A DNA stretch of 64,000 nt, from the NCBI GenBank assembly GCA_026936325.1, contig JAPTHN010000004.1:27273910-27337909 (forward strand), written 5' to 3'. The notes beneath the pieces are model-generated. The model saw only the letters and a list, made by a program, of their open reading frames with translations, searched no databases and had not been told where the DNA came from. Below, in pieces: positions 22,264-33,924 of the stretch. The number at the start of each line of letters is the position of its first letter. Positions within the stretch are counted from its first letter, which is position 1. The position numbers were made by a program, and so were the translations under genes. Origin of the DNA: Platynereis dumerilii (lineage: Eukaryota; Annelida; Polychaeta; Phyllodocida; Nereididae).

Positions 22264-23845
22264 CACAGGTTTGCGAACTCCATGTCAAGTCAAGTGAAGG
22301 CTGAGGTCACATCAAGATTAAGTTGGAATTTTTTGCATATTCATTCAATTGAAGAAGAGAGGCAATGAAAGCACCAGTCAGGCAGTGCTATTCATGGGAT
22401 TTATGCCACACAGTCTGCACATTCTACTTAAATGGTCCATCTTAATAAGCATATATAGCCCTGGAAAATAAGCCTTTATTTAGGTTTATATTATAGTCTA
22501 ATTTATGCATATCCATCAAAGGAATCTTGGCCAGTCCTGACTATATTTTCTTAATTTCTCGGAATTGACCTACGCTGCACCGTAAAGGTCTCAAGGTCGA
22601 AAATTGAGCCAAAAATTGTATGATTTTTTTTTTCACATTTTTCAAGGAAGGCGTTATTTCAATTGGCCATACCTCCGGTTCTAATTAAGTTACAGAGAAA
22701 TTGAAAACAGATTTAGAAAGCCCAAATTCTCTTCTAGTTTAGAATTACCGAAAATTTTGTCGCCGCTTGAAATCATCATCAACACATCACGTTTGAAAGG
22801 CAAAAACGACAGACATACGTGCATTGTCTTGTTGCTATGACAAAGTGTGAGTTGTCCCTGATTTTTCTGTCTAACTCCGAAATTGTGGCACATTATTAAT
22901 AAATGGAGATGTGAGGACTTGACTGGTCATTGTGTGCCACCAATCTCTCCTTGTATAGATAATCACTGAGGATGCTTTTATCCAAGCATTGTCATGATAT
23001 TGACAGAAAATATAGTTGACATACTACAAAAACCAAAAAATGTTGTCTTAGGACCATATGCATTGTATTAATGGAATTTGGGCAATTATGACCCTCGTAG
23101 TTGACGGCCAGCCACATATTTCATTATACGTAAAGGAGCTGATAAAATATATAGTCAACCTGAATAAATAATACATCAAATCACAGCTAGAGGCGCTAAA
23201 ACTATGTTCTGAACATAAATATACATTCCAACCAGCTTAAACCCACTGTGCACTGTAGCTTAGTGAGCAGGATCTCAAAAGTGGTCACTTAAATTTTGGT
23301 AAATTTCAATCAGAATAATCTGTTCCCACCAAGCCTTGACTACCCGCAATATGACTAAATATCAATGGCATATATAGATGGCATTACCTTCAAGACATTT
23401 TACCCATCAGCTGACTTCTAAAAAAAATTTTATGCAAGAAACAGACGAAAACGTCAAAACACATGAATTTCAAGGATATAGGTTACATAAAAGGTCACTG
23501 TGAGATCAATTTTTTAACTAGGACAAAATAACTTTAACAGTGTTTTTGCAATATGTAGGTACATCACTGTGTGTAATTTCATGAAGATTGTGCACTTTTC
23601 AGCTGCAGTGTGCATTGGTAAAGTTCATTTGCACAATTTTTTTGGGGTCACCCTGTAATTTCAATCTGCCGTAACTCTGGTTCTGATTAAGTTACAGAGA
23701 ATCTGAAACCAGATTTGGAAAGCCCAAATTCTCCTCTGGGTTTTATAATGGAACATTTTCTTATATCTCTGATGGTAAAAAAGATCGCCGGACCCTGACA
23801 GATTAATTTTTTCAGAAATGGCAGTCATTTCCAAATGATTCCATT
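22264..23845. repeat. Spacer with a diverged direct repeat
   Basis: 22655-22770 and 23655-23775 are direct copies of one sequence sharing CGGTTCT.ATTAAGTTACAG and AAAGCCCAAATTCTC. The rest shows no recognised feature. Confidence 0.5.
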
Positions 23846-23926
23846 TACTGGTACATTGTACTGGTACATTGTACTGGTACATTGTACTGGTACATTGTAC
23901 TGGTACATTGTACTGGTACATTGTAC
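23846..23926. repeat. 13-bp minisatellite, about six units
   Basis: Head-to-tail TACTGGTACATTG units with almost no variation. The minus-strand frame reading QYNVPVQCTST is a product of the repeat. Confidence 0.95.
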
Positions 23927-24439
23927 TAAGATCGGATGTGATCGTGTGTAACCATTGACCCTTACAGTCAAGAGTAATAGATGATTTATTCCGTATCGAT
24001 GGCCCAAATGGCAAGATCAACAGAGATTTATAAAAAAGATATTATGGTGCAGGTAGATAGGAATAAAATAATGGAACACACAATGCCAGTAGCAGCTGAG
24101 TGGCAAGATATTATAATCGATCACAAAAGAGGGTAAAGGAGAGAGGATAAACATATAGTTGATCACAAAAGGAAGTGATCTCGGAGAGACGACATATAAA
24201 TGATCACCAATTGTCCATACGGTCAAAGGTGGTGACCTGGGATAGGTGTTGGAGATGGAGAAGAAAGTAATGAACAAACGAAGATCTTTAATGTGTTTAA
24301 GGACCAGTAGTAAAGTGGATATGCTAAAAGTTAAATTAGGTCAGGTATAAATATATAGTGAGGTATAAATATATAGTGAGGGAGATGGGAAATATAGTCA
24401 TGAATAAGAACTTATCCTATCAATTAATCAGGAATATAT
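23927..24439. other. Unassigned stretch with a short tandem repeat
   Basis: 24343-24378 is AGGTATAAATATATAGTG twice. The rest is GATCACAAAAG-rich and unassigned. Confidence 0.4.
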
Positions 24440-24745
24440 TATAGGTGAGTGAAGTCTTCCTGTGGCATTACACCATGAGGAAAGACTGAAAGGGTTTTGT
24501 CTTTGTTCTGATTTTTTTTTCTTCCTCTTTTTCCCAGTCTTTATTCCTTGGTTGTAACAATTGGATGAATTGAGTCTTTGCTTTGGCATATCAAATAGGG
24601 CTGTATGGCTTGCTGTTACGCCTTCTTCAACTCCAGACTTCCTGGTCACTTAAATGTAATTCTTTTTCTGTGATGTATCAACGTAACAAATTTCACCATG
24701 TGACCAATAAATGAATCTTATCTAATCTAATCTAAGACATCAAAT
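24440..24745 (+). mobile_element. Possible LINE 3' tail
   Basis: The stretch ends AATAAATGAATC followed by TTATCTAATCTAATCTAA, a poly(A)-like signal followed by a short tandem tail as in CR1/L2-type LINEs. The phrase ATCAAATAGGGCTGTATGGC occurs at 24590 and again at 24737. No reverse transcriptase frame is visible. Confidence 0.35.
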
Positions 24746-25650
24746 AGGGCTGTATGGCATACTGTTATATGTCAAAGCAAAGACCAACCAGATGTTCTTC
24801 AACTCCTGGTCACTCCCGAATTACCGCCAGAACACCTGCAGCCACCATAGTGAGAACTGAATGGGGAGATTTTTTGATTGATGAAACAAGTCAACAGCTG
24901 AGACCTTGAACATGGAGACCACAGGAGGCTGCAAAAATTCTTGCATGGACAACCAAACTCACATTCCCCTTGCTATTCCGTAGCTGCTCCAAGCTCCAAA
25001 CCTCAACCTGCTCCTAAGCATTGATGTGTCCCAATTCTGTCTTGGCAGAAACACGTAGTTCAAATATATCATGTTTTAGTCATTGCTCAAGTGAGGTGTG
25101 TCAATTTTTAATAATTATTCTTATCAATGAAAAAAAAATTCGAAAGCTTATTTTTGCAGGATTAGACATTCTTTAACAATTTCTTTTGTAAAAGGTGCAG
25201 GCCAAAGAACCAACCAGAGGTAAGATATTGTCCTAGACCATCAATGTTGGTATGCAAAATGAAGGTCTTTTTTAGAGCTTTCCAACTATGCATGGCAATT
25301 ATAATGCTGTATGAATAATACTGACAAAGTTATAGAGAACCGCGGATTGGCGAAAATGGTGGAAAATTTAAAAAACATTGAAGCTTTAAGGCCTTTGGGA
25401 GACCCCTTCCTCTTGTTGGATTTTCATAAAATTTGAACTGCATTGTTTTTGTGCCATTTCTCACAAAATATAAGGTGTGTGAATTGATATTGAATAAAAA
25501 AGTTTTTTGGATCACTCTACTGAGGCATCACTACCGCCTGGTGGAATTGGCAAATTCTGTGTGTTACAGAGCTTTGGCTGTCTGCAGCATGTATCTATCG
25601 TGTTTCGTATCTTGGCTACGATGTCGAGGTAGGCATCGTATCGTAGGATA
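24746..25650. other. Unassigned stretch
   Basis: No supported gene or repeat end. Confidence 0.25.
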
Positions 25651-25656
25651 GGTGTA

Positions 25657-27158
25657 GGGGAGAGTGGGGACCGATGCGCCGCTTGACAAATTATTGACCA
25701 TGGAAGCATATCTGCTTCAGATAAAGGATTCATACTGTGCACCCTATTAGCTGGTGTAATTCTCTTTAAAATGATATACGATTCACATAGATCAACTTAG
25801 GAAGAAAGATTAGAAAACACATTTTCTGTCTAGAAAGATGGTGGCCCATCGGTCCCCAACCATGGGGACCGATGGGCCATCCCATGGGGTCCGATGGACC
25901 ATGTTAATAACTTGCCAAAGGGTAGATAAAGAATTCAAAATTTGTTTCCAATATGTTTGTGTTGATCCATCTGAGTGTATAGGACAATAAGAGATCGAAA
26001 GAATACAGATATGCACGGGTTTTACACTTTGGAAAAAAAAGCTCCATTTTCACAAATGTCATGAGTTACTTTTTTGTAGTTATAGTCAATCTATTGAGAT
26101 GATATTTTAGCAGTACATGAACAGATGCATTAAAAACTATATTGGAGAATTCCAAAACGATTGGTTCATTGGTTACTAAGAAAAAACAATTATTTGATAT
26201 TTGGTCGATACAGAAGCTTGGCTACCACCGTGATCATCAAAATCTTGTCTAATACCTCAAATTTGTTGATGAATATTAAGAAATGAGAATATTTTAATTT
26301 TTTCTCCATCAATGAATCATTTCTGTCAATCATATAGATTTTTAGGGGAAAAGTAAAATTTTCCAATGATACTGTACTAGTATGCCACCTGCAGGAGAAA
26401 TCTTGAATCAAAACAATAAAATTCATCTATAACTCTCCATTAGCTTATATTTGGTGAGAATTTAACTTACACTCAATATTGCATCAATTTTTAACGGGGT
26501 CCCTATGTTTAATATATCCAAAATACTATACCTAGATTGAAAATTTGTGATTATGGATATCTTAAATTCCAACATTTTGTGTTTGAAGCCATTACTAAAG
26601 CAAATCTATCACTGTAAATTTGAGGGCATTCATTTAAGTCAAAACTGATCATTTAAAGATGCAAGCTGAAGTTCTATTGTGCTTTTTCCCATAAAAAAAC
26701 TATAATATCCAGCCCCATGCCAATACGCCACCTATGGAAAATCTCAAGAAATAGTGGCCCATCGGTCCCCATGTCGGGTGGCCCATCGGTCCCCAAAAGC
26801 CATCTGAACAGTTATACCCCTCTTTTTTGGTGAAATATGGTTCTTGTTCCTTAAATTCAATGTGTATATTGTCACCAATATATAGGACAAATCATCATAG
26901 AAAATATATTGCGTCGAGTCTACACACTTTTGAGATATTAAACTTCTTCTGAATCAGAAAAAAAATTTTTAGATGTTGAAAATTTCATTTTGCCTCCTAC
27001 ACGCTTATGCTATCACTTATTGATCAGTGGTCGATATGGTATTCATAGATGCGATAAGCAATACTAAAAATGCAAGTTAGATGTTATGAAACGTTTTTGA
27101 TGTGGAGTTAAGAGGATGGCCTATCGGTCCCCATGGCCCGTCGGTCCCCATGTTCCCC
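25657..27158. mobile_element. TIR element with multiple TGGCCCATCGGTCCCCA motifs
   Basis: It begins GGGGAGAGTGGGGACCGATG and ends GTCGGTCCCCATGTTCCCC, with TA on both sides (25655-25656, 27159-27160). Around eight copies of TGGCCCATCGGTCCCCA or its inverse occur in subterminal clusters: 25844-25900 (three, two of them head to head), 26752-26796 (two), 27115-27152 (two) and one at the left end. Clustered copies of one word near both ends look like binding sites for a transposase supplied elsewhere. Inside are only short frames without motifs. Confidence 0.7.
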
Positions 27159-27164
27159 TACCAT

Positions 27165-27819
27165 GACACTCCTAATTGCTGCATATTTGTTGTCAGAGTG
27201 TCCAGGCAATCAGTGTGCAGTACTTTTCTCTGAAACCTAACAACTATCATTTTAAAGCTCTCGAAGAGATCTCTCTATTGCTGTGAGAATCATAGCTGTA
27301 CGAGTTATGTGCTCGAATCAGCAAATTCACCTCACTTGCATAACATATATGAAGGCCCGTTCATTGGCTATCTTCGGGGTAGTGTCTGACTTATTCACTG
27401 AAGGCTTTGCTGAAATGTACCCAACATTTCTATTTTTTTTAAAAAGATACTTCTGTGTGCAATAAAAGGACAGCAATTCTAAACAAAAATAACCTAAAAA
27501 CCTTTTTCTAGACGATCCTTAATTGCCTATCTACCAATATATACCATAAAAAATCCTATATGATTTGAGGCTTAACAATTACAAGCAGCCAACAAACACT
27601 TTAATCCAACTGTGACTAAAACAGGCAAGGCTTTGGAATTAACATAAAATGAGATAAAAAACCAACATTTTCCTTATTTTGGGGGGTCATGAAGAACACA
27701 AAATATCTTATATAGGCCTAAACCAATTCTTCTGCTTTGGACAATTTCGATTATGGAAAATCAAAAATCAGGTCGTAGAAAATCACGGAAATTTGACCAT
27801 AAACTTTTGTGCAACCGTG
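27165..27819. other. Unassigned stretch
   Basis: No supported feature. Confidence 0.25.
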
Positions 27820-28060
27820 TCCCCCCCTAAAAAGCCCCCCACCCCCAGTTAGGGTGACAGTTATTTTTTTATTTTGAGTGGCAACAATATTTGTTTCCCA
27901 ATCAAATAACATAATCTAAAGAAATATCCGCACCAGAAATTACCTATTTCAAGACTTCCTATAAATAATTAATTCGTTTCATCACAACTGGGCAAAATGT
28001 ATTAATTAAAAAAAGCTCCAACCCCCCTCCCCCTTAACGATTAAATGGTTGCCTCCAGAC
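27820..28060. mobile_element. MITE related to 5117-5411
   Basis: It shares TTATTTTGAGTG, ATTTCAAGACT, AAAAAGCTCCAA-like and AAATGGTTGCC blocks with 5117-5411 in the same orientation. The left end is eroded into C-runs. Confidence 0.45.
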
Positions 28061-28781
28061 ACATCATGACACATTATGCAGGTATCAATTGATTAAATTA
28101 CATTTTCCCAGATCATTACGTAACAGTCATAGCACCATGGATGGTATTAATAAACACGAAATAAGCTTTAGTCTATTGCAAATGCAACCAATGTTGAGAC
28201 TTTTTTAAAGAGCAATGTGAAATGTTTGATATTCAACATATATATTCTAGAAACTTAAATTACCAAAGGAATTAGAAAGAATACATAGACAACAAATGCA
28301 AAGGTTAGTGTTATTTTTATTAGTCTTGGTCACAAACCAAAGCTCTTCTGAAGTTTTATTTATGGTTTCATTGTTTGTGTTGTGTCACAAACCTTTGAAG
28401 ATATCAGATGTTAGTTCATTGACCTGCTGTTTTTAGTTTGTGAATTCCAATTGTATATCCATTCAAATTCATAAATTGGTGGATGTGCGCAGACAACCTT
28501 TTTCCTTCCTTCTCCCCCTTTTGACGGTCGTCTTCACTTTCCTATCCTCACATTGTGAAGTCCCAACAGCACCTGTACTCCTGGAAATTGAAAATTTTAT
28601 GATTAACAAACTTGTTGTTCAAACCGGAAAAATTTTCCCTTAAAAAGCTTATATTTTGTGTTTATTGTTTTATTGTCACCACCGACATTGAATGAAATTT
28701 TATCATAGCTAACCCAACATTCTTCAGTTGTTGTCCTGCATGTCACAAAGAATGATGAAAAGATATGGCTACATGTATTAT
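28061..28781. other. Unassigned stretch
   Basis: A plus frame at 28440-28643 has a hydrophobic start but no recognised family. I see no splice or promoter support. Confidence 0.25.
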
Positions 28782-28990
28782 GCGCTGTAAAATTTGAAAT
28801 TCTCAGTCAGCTCAAATGATTGAGTGAGATGGTTGCACAATTTGTTTGAGTTGACATAGCTTGATGTTGTGAGTTATGATAATCTTTTCGTTGTTATAAC
28901 TTACAGCAACAAGCTATGATAGCTCAAAGAAATTGTGCAACCATCTCACTCAATCATTTAATCTGACTCAAAATTCAAAATTTACAGCGT
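28782..28990. mobile_element. Palindromic MITE with ~90-bp arms
   Basis: The left arm starts GCGCTGTAAAATTTGAA and the right arm is its inverse ending TTTACAGCG. Both contain ATGATTGAGTGAGATGG and TTGCACAATTT words. The loop is about 30 bp. Confidence 0.75.
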
Positions 28991-29362
28991 GGATATATGT
29001 GTATAACATAAAATTTCTAGAAAAAGCTATTAAATAATAATTTTTAATCAATTTATTTATCAAGATATTGTGTCAGATATTTTGTCATTTCCTTCCCAAA
29101 GTCATAGCTAAAGCCAGAAATGTTACATAGTGCTTGTTAAATACTTATCAATATGAAATTGAAGTTTATCACACACATTATAAAAATGTGACTTTTCCTA
29201 ATAATTATAACATTCTGTATTTCAATGGTTATTTAAAAGGCAGTAAAATATTGTTTTGAAGTTCAATCATGTGAAATTGTAAATTTTCATGCATATTTGA
29301 CGGAATATTACCAAAATAAAGGAATGTGACAAACAAGAATAATATTTAACAAGATGGCGTCA
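28991..29362. other. Unassigned AT-rich stretch
   Basis: No supported feature. Confidence 0.25.
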
Positions 29363-29565
29363 GGTGAGCTGCCAGGTGTTTGAGAGCTCCCTTGAAATTG
29401 TCTGTTTTGGAGTTATTAGTGATCTACTGAAGTTTGGATAAGTTGTCTGAAGTATTGTAAGTAGTAATCCTTTCGTTTTCCAGCACTTTAGGGCTGCTAG
29501 TTTAGTTTCATATTGTTTTATTAGCACTTTTGTGCTTATGCTTCGTGAGACCTGGCAGCTCACCC
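29363..29565. mobile_element. Small MITE with GGTGAGCTGCCAGGT ends
   Basis: GGTGAGCTGCCAGGT on the left is exactly inverted on the right (ACCTGGCAGCTCACC). About 200 bp in total. No target duplication is seen. Confidence 0.6.
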
Positions 29566-29633
29566 CTGCAATCATGCGTGGTGTATTATTGATACACGGA
29601 CACTGATGCTTTGAAAATGTTCTGATATTCTTT

Positions 29634-30411
29634 ATTATCCCATGTCTAGGCACATTTTCTCCCTGATACTGTGTTTTTTACTGGGCCAATAGAGCAGGGA
29701 AAAAGTCAGTATCGGGGAGAAAAAACAGTATACGATCAGCTGACCAGTATTTGCCAGGGAGTATACTGACTTTAGATTCATTAACAAATCATAGTGCAGC
29801 AATGTGACACACCCACTTTCAGCTCAGCCAGACTAGCCAGAGTTCATGCATGACTGCACAGAAGAAAAAAATCAATAATCCACCACTTCACCACTCCACC
29901 ACTGTGCAAAGAGTTTTCCTGTGTTTTCATTGTTGGGATTAGACTTCTTGGAGCATGGTAACATTGTTTAATTTAATTAAAGCAACTACAGTCACCAATT
30001 TGAATAAAAAATGTATAGTTAGACTTAATTTTAAAATGAAACAAGGACTCTCTTACTGTATTATTTTTAAAAGTTATAAAATCAATTTAAAACTCACTTA
30101 TTTCTGAAAACACACAGTTCTGTTGTTTGAAAGTGTATAATATACTTTAATTTATCAACTTCTGATATTTATTGAAAGTTGAATTTTACATAGAATTGGT
30201 AATAAATATAAGCCTGATTTTTAAAATACAATTTTAATGTTATAGTAAAAATAGCGGGCAGTTCAGCAGCACTTTATTTTTCATAATACTAAATCATAAA
30301 ACTATTAGAAGATTTACATAATTCAATCAGCAATCAACTTCTCAACCTGTCAAACAGCCAATCCTATTTTTGAATATTAATGCTAACAGTATAGCTGGAC
30401 AGCTGGACATC

Positions 30412-30443
<32 letters not shown>

Positions 30444-30748
30444 TAGATAGATAGTTAGATAGATAGACAGATAGTTAGATAGATAGTTAGATAGATAAAT
30501 TAACTGATAGATAGTTAGATAGATAGATAGATAGTTAGATAGTTAGATAGATAGTTAGATAGATTAATTGATGATTGGTTGATTTATCAATGTATATTAT
30601 ATATAGGCTATGGAGTTGCTATATATAAGATGTATACATGTAAGTCACAGGCTGGTTCAAGGCATTTTGAAAGACAGATGGATGACTTTTTATCGTGCAG
30701 TGTTACTAATTTCAATTAAATAGAAAAATGTGCCTAGACATGGGATAA
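29634..30748. mobile_element. Composite inverted-repeat block
   Basis: TTATCCCATGTCTAGGCAC at 29634 recurs inverted at 30730-30748. Just inside the left end is a second hairpin (TCTCCCTGATACTG against CAGTATCGGGGAGA). GGGAGTATACTG words occur here and in the hairpin at 30759-30885. The block contains a GATA microsatellite and is otherwise AT-rich and non-coding. Confidence 0.5.
30412..30570. repeat. (AGAT)n microsatellite with TTAGAT variants
   Basis: AGAT units interspersed with AGTTAGAT and AGACAGAT variants over about 155 bp. Confidence 0.95.
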
Positions 30749-30758
30749 AAAGGTCATA

Positions 30759-30885
30759 CCATGGGTAGGTGCAGTACATCCCAGTATACTCCCCTCGACC
30801 CCAGTATATTCCCTCGACCCTTCGGGTCTCGGGAATATACTGGGGTCTCGGGGAGTATACTAGGGATGTACTGCACCTACCCATG
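30759..30885. repeat. Near-perfect 62-bp-arm hairpin with TTC loop
   Basis: The left arm (30759-30820) and right arm (30824-30885) are inverted with only a few mismatches (CGA against CTC, twice) and one indel. Each arm is itself built from two related units, CAGTATACTCCCCTCGACC and CAGTATATTCCCTCGACC. The near-absence of a loop means it could extrude as a cruciform or fold as a long RNA hairpin. Confidence 0.9.
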
Positions 30886-32339
30886 ATATAACCTCATAGG
30901 GTGCACTTGGCATGTTGAAGTGATGATGTCCCTCTTGCTTTCCTTTGAAACATTACGTGAAATTGTTGAATGTAATTATTTTGATTGATTTCTGACCTTA
31001 TAGTTGATGTTGTTTCTATGATGTGATGCAATGTTTTTTTTTGTTTTTTTTTTGTTTTTTTTTATTATATTTATTTCATTATTATTGTTAATAACGTTAA
31101 TATTACTGACACAAGTTGCTCAAACATGGTCTTGTTATTATTTTATGATAGTGAAGGACAATGCACATATCCTGTAGTAAATTTCACGTCATGTTCACTC
31201 TTCCCCAATTATTTCAATTTTTAAAATATAAATACATCAATAACATATAAATATTCAATTACACTGTATTTTTAATAATTTCATGTATTCCGGTAATGGC
31301 AAATATGCTATCAGCATCAGCCAATCATACAAGATGTTTGAGACTCTTATGTGTTGATTGTATGAAATGTAGGCTATAAATGTGTTTATATATTATGGTC
31401 AAATAAACTTAAACTTAAACTTAAGAAATTGAAAAATTGAAATATCTCAAAAAATTCCCAACAGATTTTTTTGTTCTTTACATCTGCTTATTCGTCTGAC
31501 CTTAAGCTATGTAATGGCGCCTATGGCACGGAGGAGATGCGACGTTCAGAAGTGTGTTTTCTGTGAAAGGATGTCTTCCTGCTGCAATGCATTCTGGACA
31601 ACTTGTCCTGTGACATCACAGATCAAACTGTCATAGGTTGCTTCGGTGACGACAGTCGTGACGTCACCTGGTGTGAAGTCTGCACCAATCACAGAGCAGT
31701 AAAATTTAAACAGGAAGCAGCTAATGTACAAAATGAGAATTCTGTGAGGCACGTTGCACCTTCTCTTAGTATATTATTTTACCATTACCTTCAAGCGCAT
31801 GGGATCTTCGTGGCCTATGGCTATGCAGGGCCATTTTTTTAACCCCACAATTGATTTGGGCTTGCTCTGCCTGTTAGTGTGAGTGTGCGTTTAGCTGAAA
31901 TATCTCAAATTTACATGTAATTAGAATAGAAGTTAACAATATAGGGAATTATGTCAAGGTGAAATAAATGATATCAAAGTGTTACTTTCCAAGTTAGAGC
32001 CCCTTACATGTGACACTGTGAAAAATTTTGTCAATCTCAAATGTGCATTTTTGCCTCTTTTCGGACATATTTTGCCAAAAAACATGAAAAAGGAGTGATA
32101 TCTCGTCATTTCTGATTCCTTTATTGGAAAGTAGACAATTTTTGCCAGAAGGTAAGTTAAAACCTTATTAAAAAAATTAAAAATGAGCCTTCAGGATTTT
32201 TTTCAGTCAAATTTCCCAAATTTGTGACTCAAAGCTTAATTGAACCTTGTCATATGCATCTCACTGAACGTCTAAGGCAATCGGGAAAGATAGAACCTTT
32301 TACTGATATTGCCTTACAGCTTAACAATTAACAACTAAA
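30886..32339. other. Spacer with poly-T runs and a LINE-like 3' tail
   Basis: T-runs lie at 31027-31065. AAATAAACTTAAACTTAAAC at 31401 looks like a LINE or SINE 3' end. 31436-31505 (AAATATCTCAAAAAATTCCC, TTCGTCTGACCTT) matches the repeat inside both arms of the 40-51 kb palindrome (42640 and 47720). A CpG-bearing stretch at 31600-31750 is open on both strands but unrecognised. Confidence 0.4.
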
Positions 32340-33035
32340 AAATAGTGATGCCGGCTATGATGGATATTTCAGTAGCATTTGATACAATCTGTCACTCAAC
32401 GCTCACCCGTATGCTTTAGGAAGAATATACCATCACCTGGTATCAGCAGATTGGACAACTGCAACTCTTGCCTTGTTGACAACACACAAGTTCTACTGAT
32501 TAAGAAGCTTCAACATATCCAGATGCAACACCACCTCCTCGCAAACTTAGTTGGTTCCCAGTAGTACTATTGCATCAGCTTCAAAATTAGTGTCCTAGTC
32601 TTTAAAGTTCTGAATGGAACAGCTCCCAGATACCTTGAAAACCTAGTTCAAATTTATAAACATGATAAAAGGTTGTGCCAACTACTAATGAATGATCTAT
32701 GGCCCAGTCGGAGAAGAGTAAAAGATCATCATTTCAAGTATCAGCCCCCCCAATCTGGAAACAACTGCATGCAGAAATTAAGATGGAACGTGTACTGCAC
32801 AAGTTCAGGAGGAAGTTAAAGAAACGTGTGTGGCGGCTCCATTTTAATTGATTAAAGTTTTTAATTGACTATTTTAATTATTACAATGACCATTTTTATT
32901 TATTTATTTTGATGTTTAATTGCTATTTGAAATTTATGTTTATTTCACATTTTATTTGAATTTATCATCCAAGTGTGCTCAATGCCTTACTGTGTTTTTG
33001 CAATAAATATAATAATAATAATTATTATTATTATT
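32340..33035 (+). mobile_element. Decayed 3' end of a CR1/Jockey-type LINE
   Basis: In shifting frames one reads SRLDNCNSCLV..TQ, then KKLQHIQ, then LVFKVLNGTAPRYLENLVQI. This is the familiar post-reverse-transcriptase region of CR1/L2/Jockey-group LINEs. The frame is broken several times and the catalytic domain is missing (only a DISVAFDTI-like relic at 32360). It ends in AATAAATATAATAATAATAA followed by ATT units, a typical LINE tail that abuts the left edge of duplication copy B. Confidence 0.7.
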
Positions 33036-33130
33036 ATTCCCAGATTTTTGCTTTTCAAGCTATGTGAATCCAAGTTAAGTGTAAAATTTTCGTTGCATTG
33101 AGTAGAATTGCTTGACTCAAAATATCTTAC

Positions 33131-33222
33131 CCATCATCAGCTGGTTCTTCTTGACCTTCAACAATGGAGAGAAGCAAAAGTCCAAGGAGCATGAACTTGC
33201 AGATCCACTTCTGACCAGTCAT
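33131..33222 (-). CDS. First coding exon of secreted acidic peptide gene (member 3)
   Basis: A 92-nt minus-strand exon encodes MTGQKWICKF, a Leu-rich core and SIVEGQEEPADD, then two bases of a Gly codon before a GTAAGA donor. It is the duplication partner of 6704-6975 and nearly identical over the signal peptide, but has a single EEPA unit where member 2 has about fourteen. Its length equals that of member 1. The duplicated block ends about 100 bp into the intron, so any second exon here lies in DNA not shared with member 2. Either each copy uses different downstream exons, or one or both are exon-1 orphans. Confidence 0.7.
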
Positions 33223-33314
33223 GATTGCGATGCCACTCACCAAAACTTCTGATGAATTGATGATATTTGATGCTGTAGAGCACAGACTTCTGAATGCTGT
33301 GCACGCTACTTGTG

Positions 33315-33326
33315 TTTTTATATACA
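33315..33326 (-). promoter_or_regulatory. TATA box of secreted peptide gene, member 3
   Basis: The minus strand reads TGTATATAAAAA, about 95 bp upstream of the ATG, as in member 2. Confidence 0.6.
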
Positions 33327-33924
33327 TAGAAATTTTCAGAAAGATCAGACTATCCAATATGAATTATGTATTTCTGTCATTCATCTTGACAAAGTGTAAT
33401 CTTATCAAATCTGCCGCTTTTGTGTTGATAACAATAGTTATAATCATGTTTCATTCATTTCCTACTTTCAAGGGAAATCCTCTTTTGTTGAGCTCTTTTG
33501 TATATCAAGAACGGAAGTTAAGATTAGAAATTGTGACAATCGATCAATAGACTTAAATTTCAATCTTGAATTTTGGAGAAGTGAAATGGGACTGACAGAT
33601 GCTTCAATATAAAATTACCTAAGCTGATTGAATTTTTAAATATTTTGTGATCTATAATGACAATGTTGTTTTTTCCCATTGCTTTAGCACAATATTTGAT
33701 TGAGTTGCATCCTTTCCCATTTATTCTGGTGATAACTTGTACAGTAAATCCTCTTTCCCAAATCTCGCTTTTGTATAGTTAAAACAAAAGTTAAGCCTTC
33801 CATTAAAATATTCACAACCAGTCAATACTGAAGTTGTTTAGTGTTTCCGTTTTGAAATAATCTGCTTTGCTCTTTTTTGGTTAAACTATCAATAATTTCT
33901 CTGGCCCTCTATCCTTCCGTATGA

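Noticed and set aside
23825-24020. Repeat protein QYNVPVQCTST
   Set aside because: Product of the 13-bp minisatellite; no start or flanking support.
29354-29366. AAGATGGCGTCAGGTGAG as a start codon plus splice donor
   Set aside because: The GGTGAG part is the end of a MITE inverted repeat, so the donor resemblance is likely chance.
30412-30570. CRISPR-like spaced repeats
   Set aside because: Simple AGAT microsatellite with variants; no spacers and a eukaryotic context.
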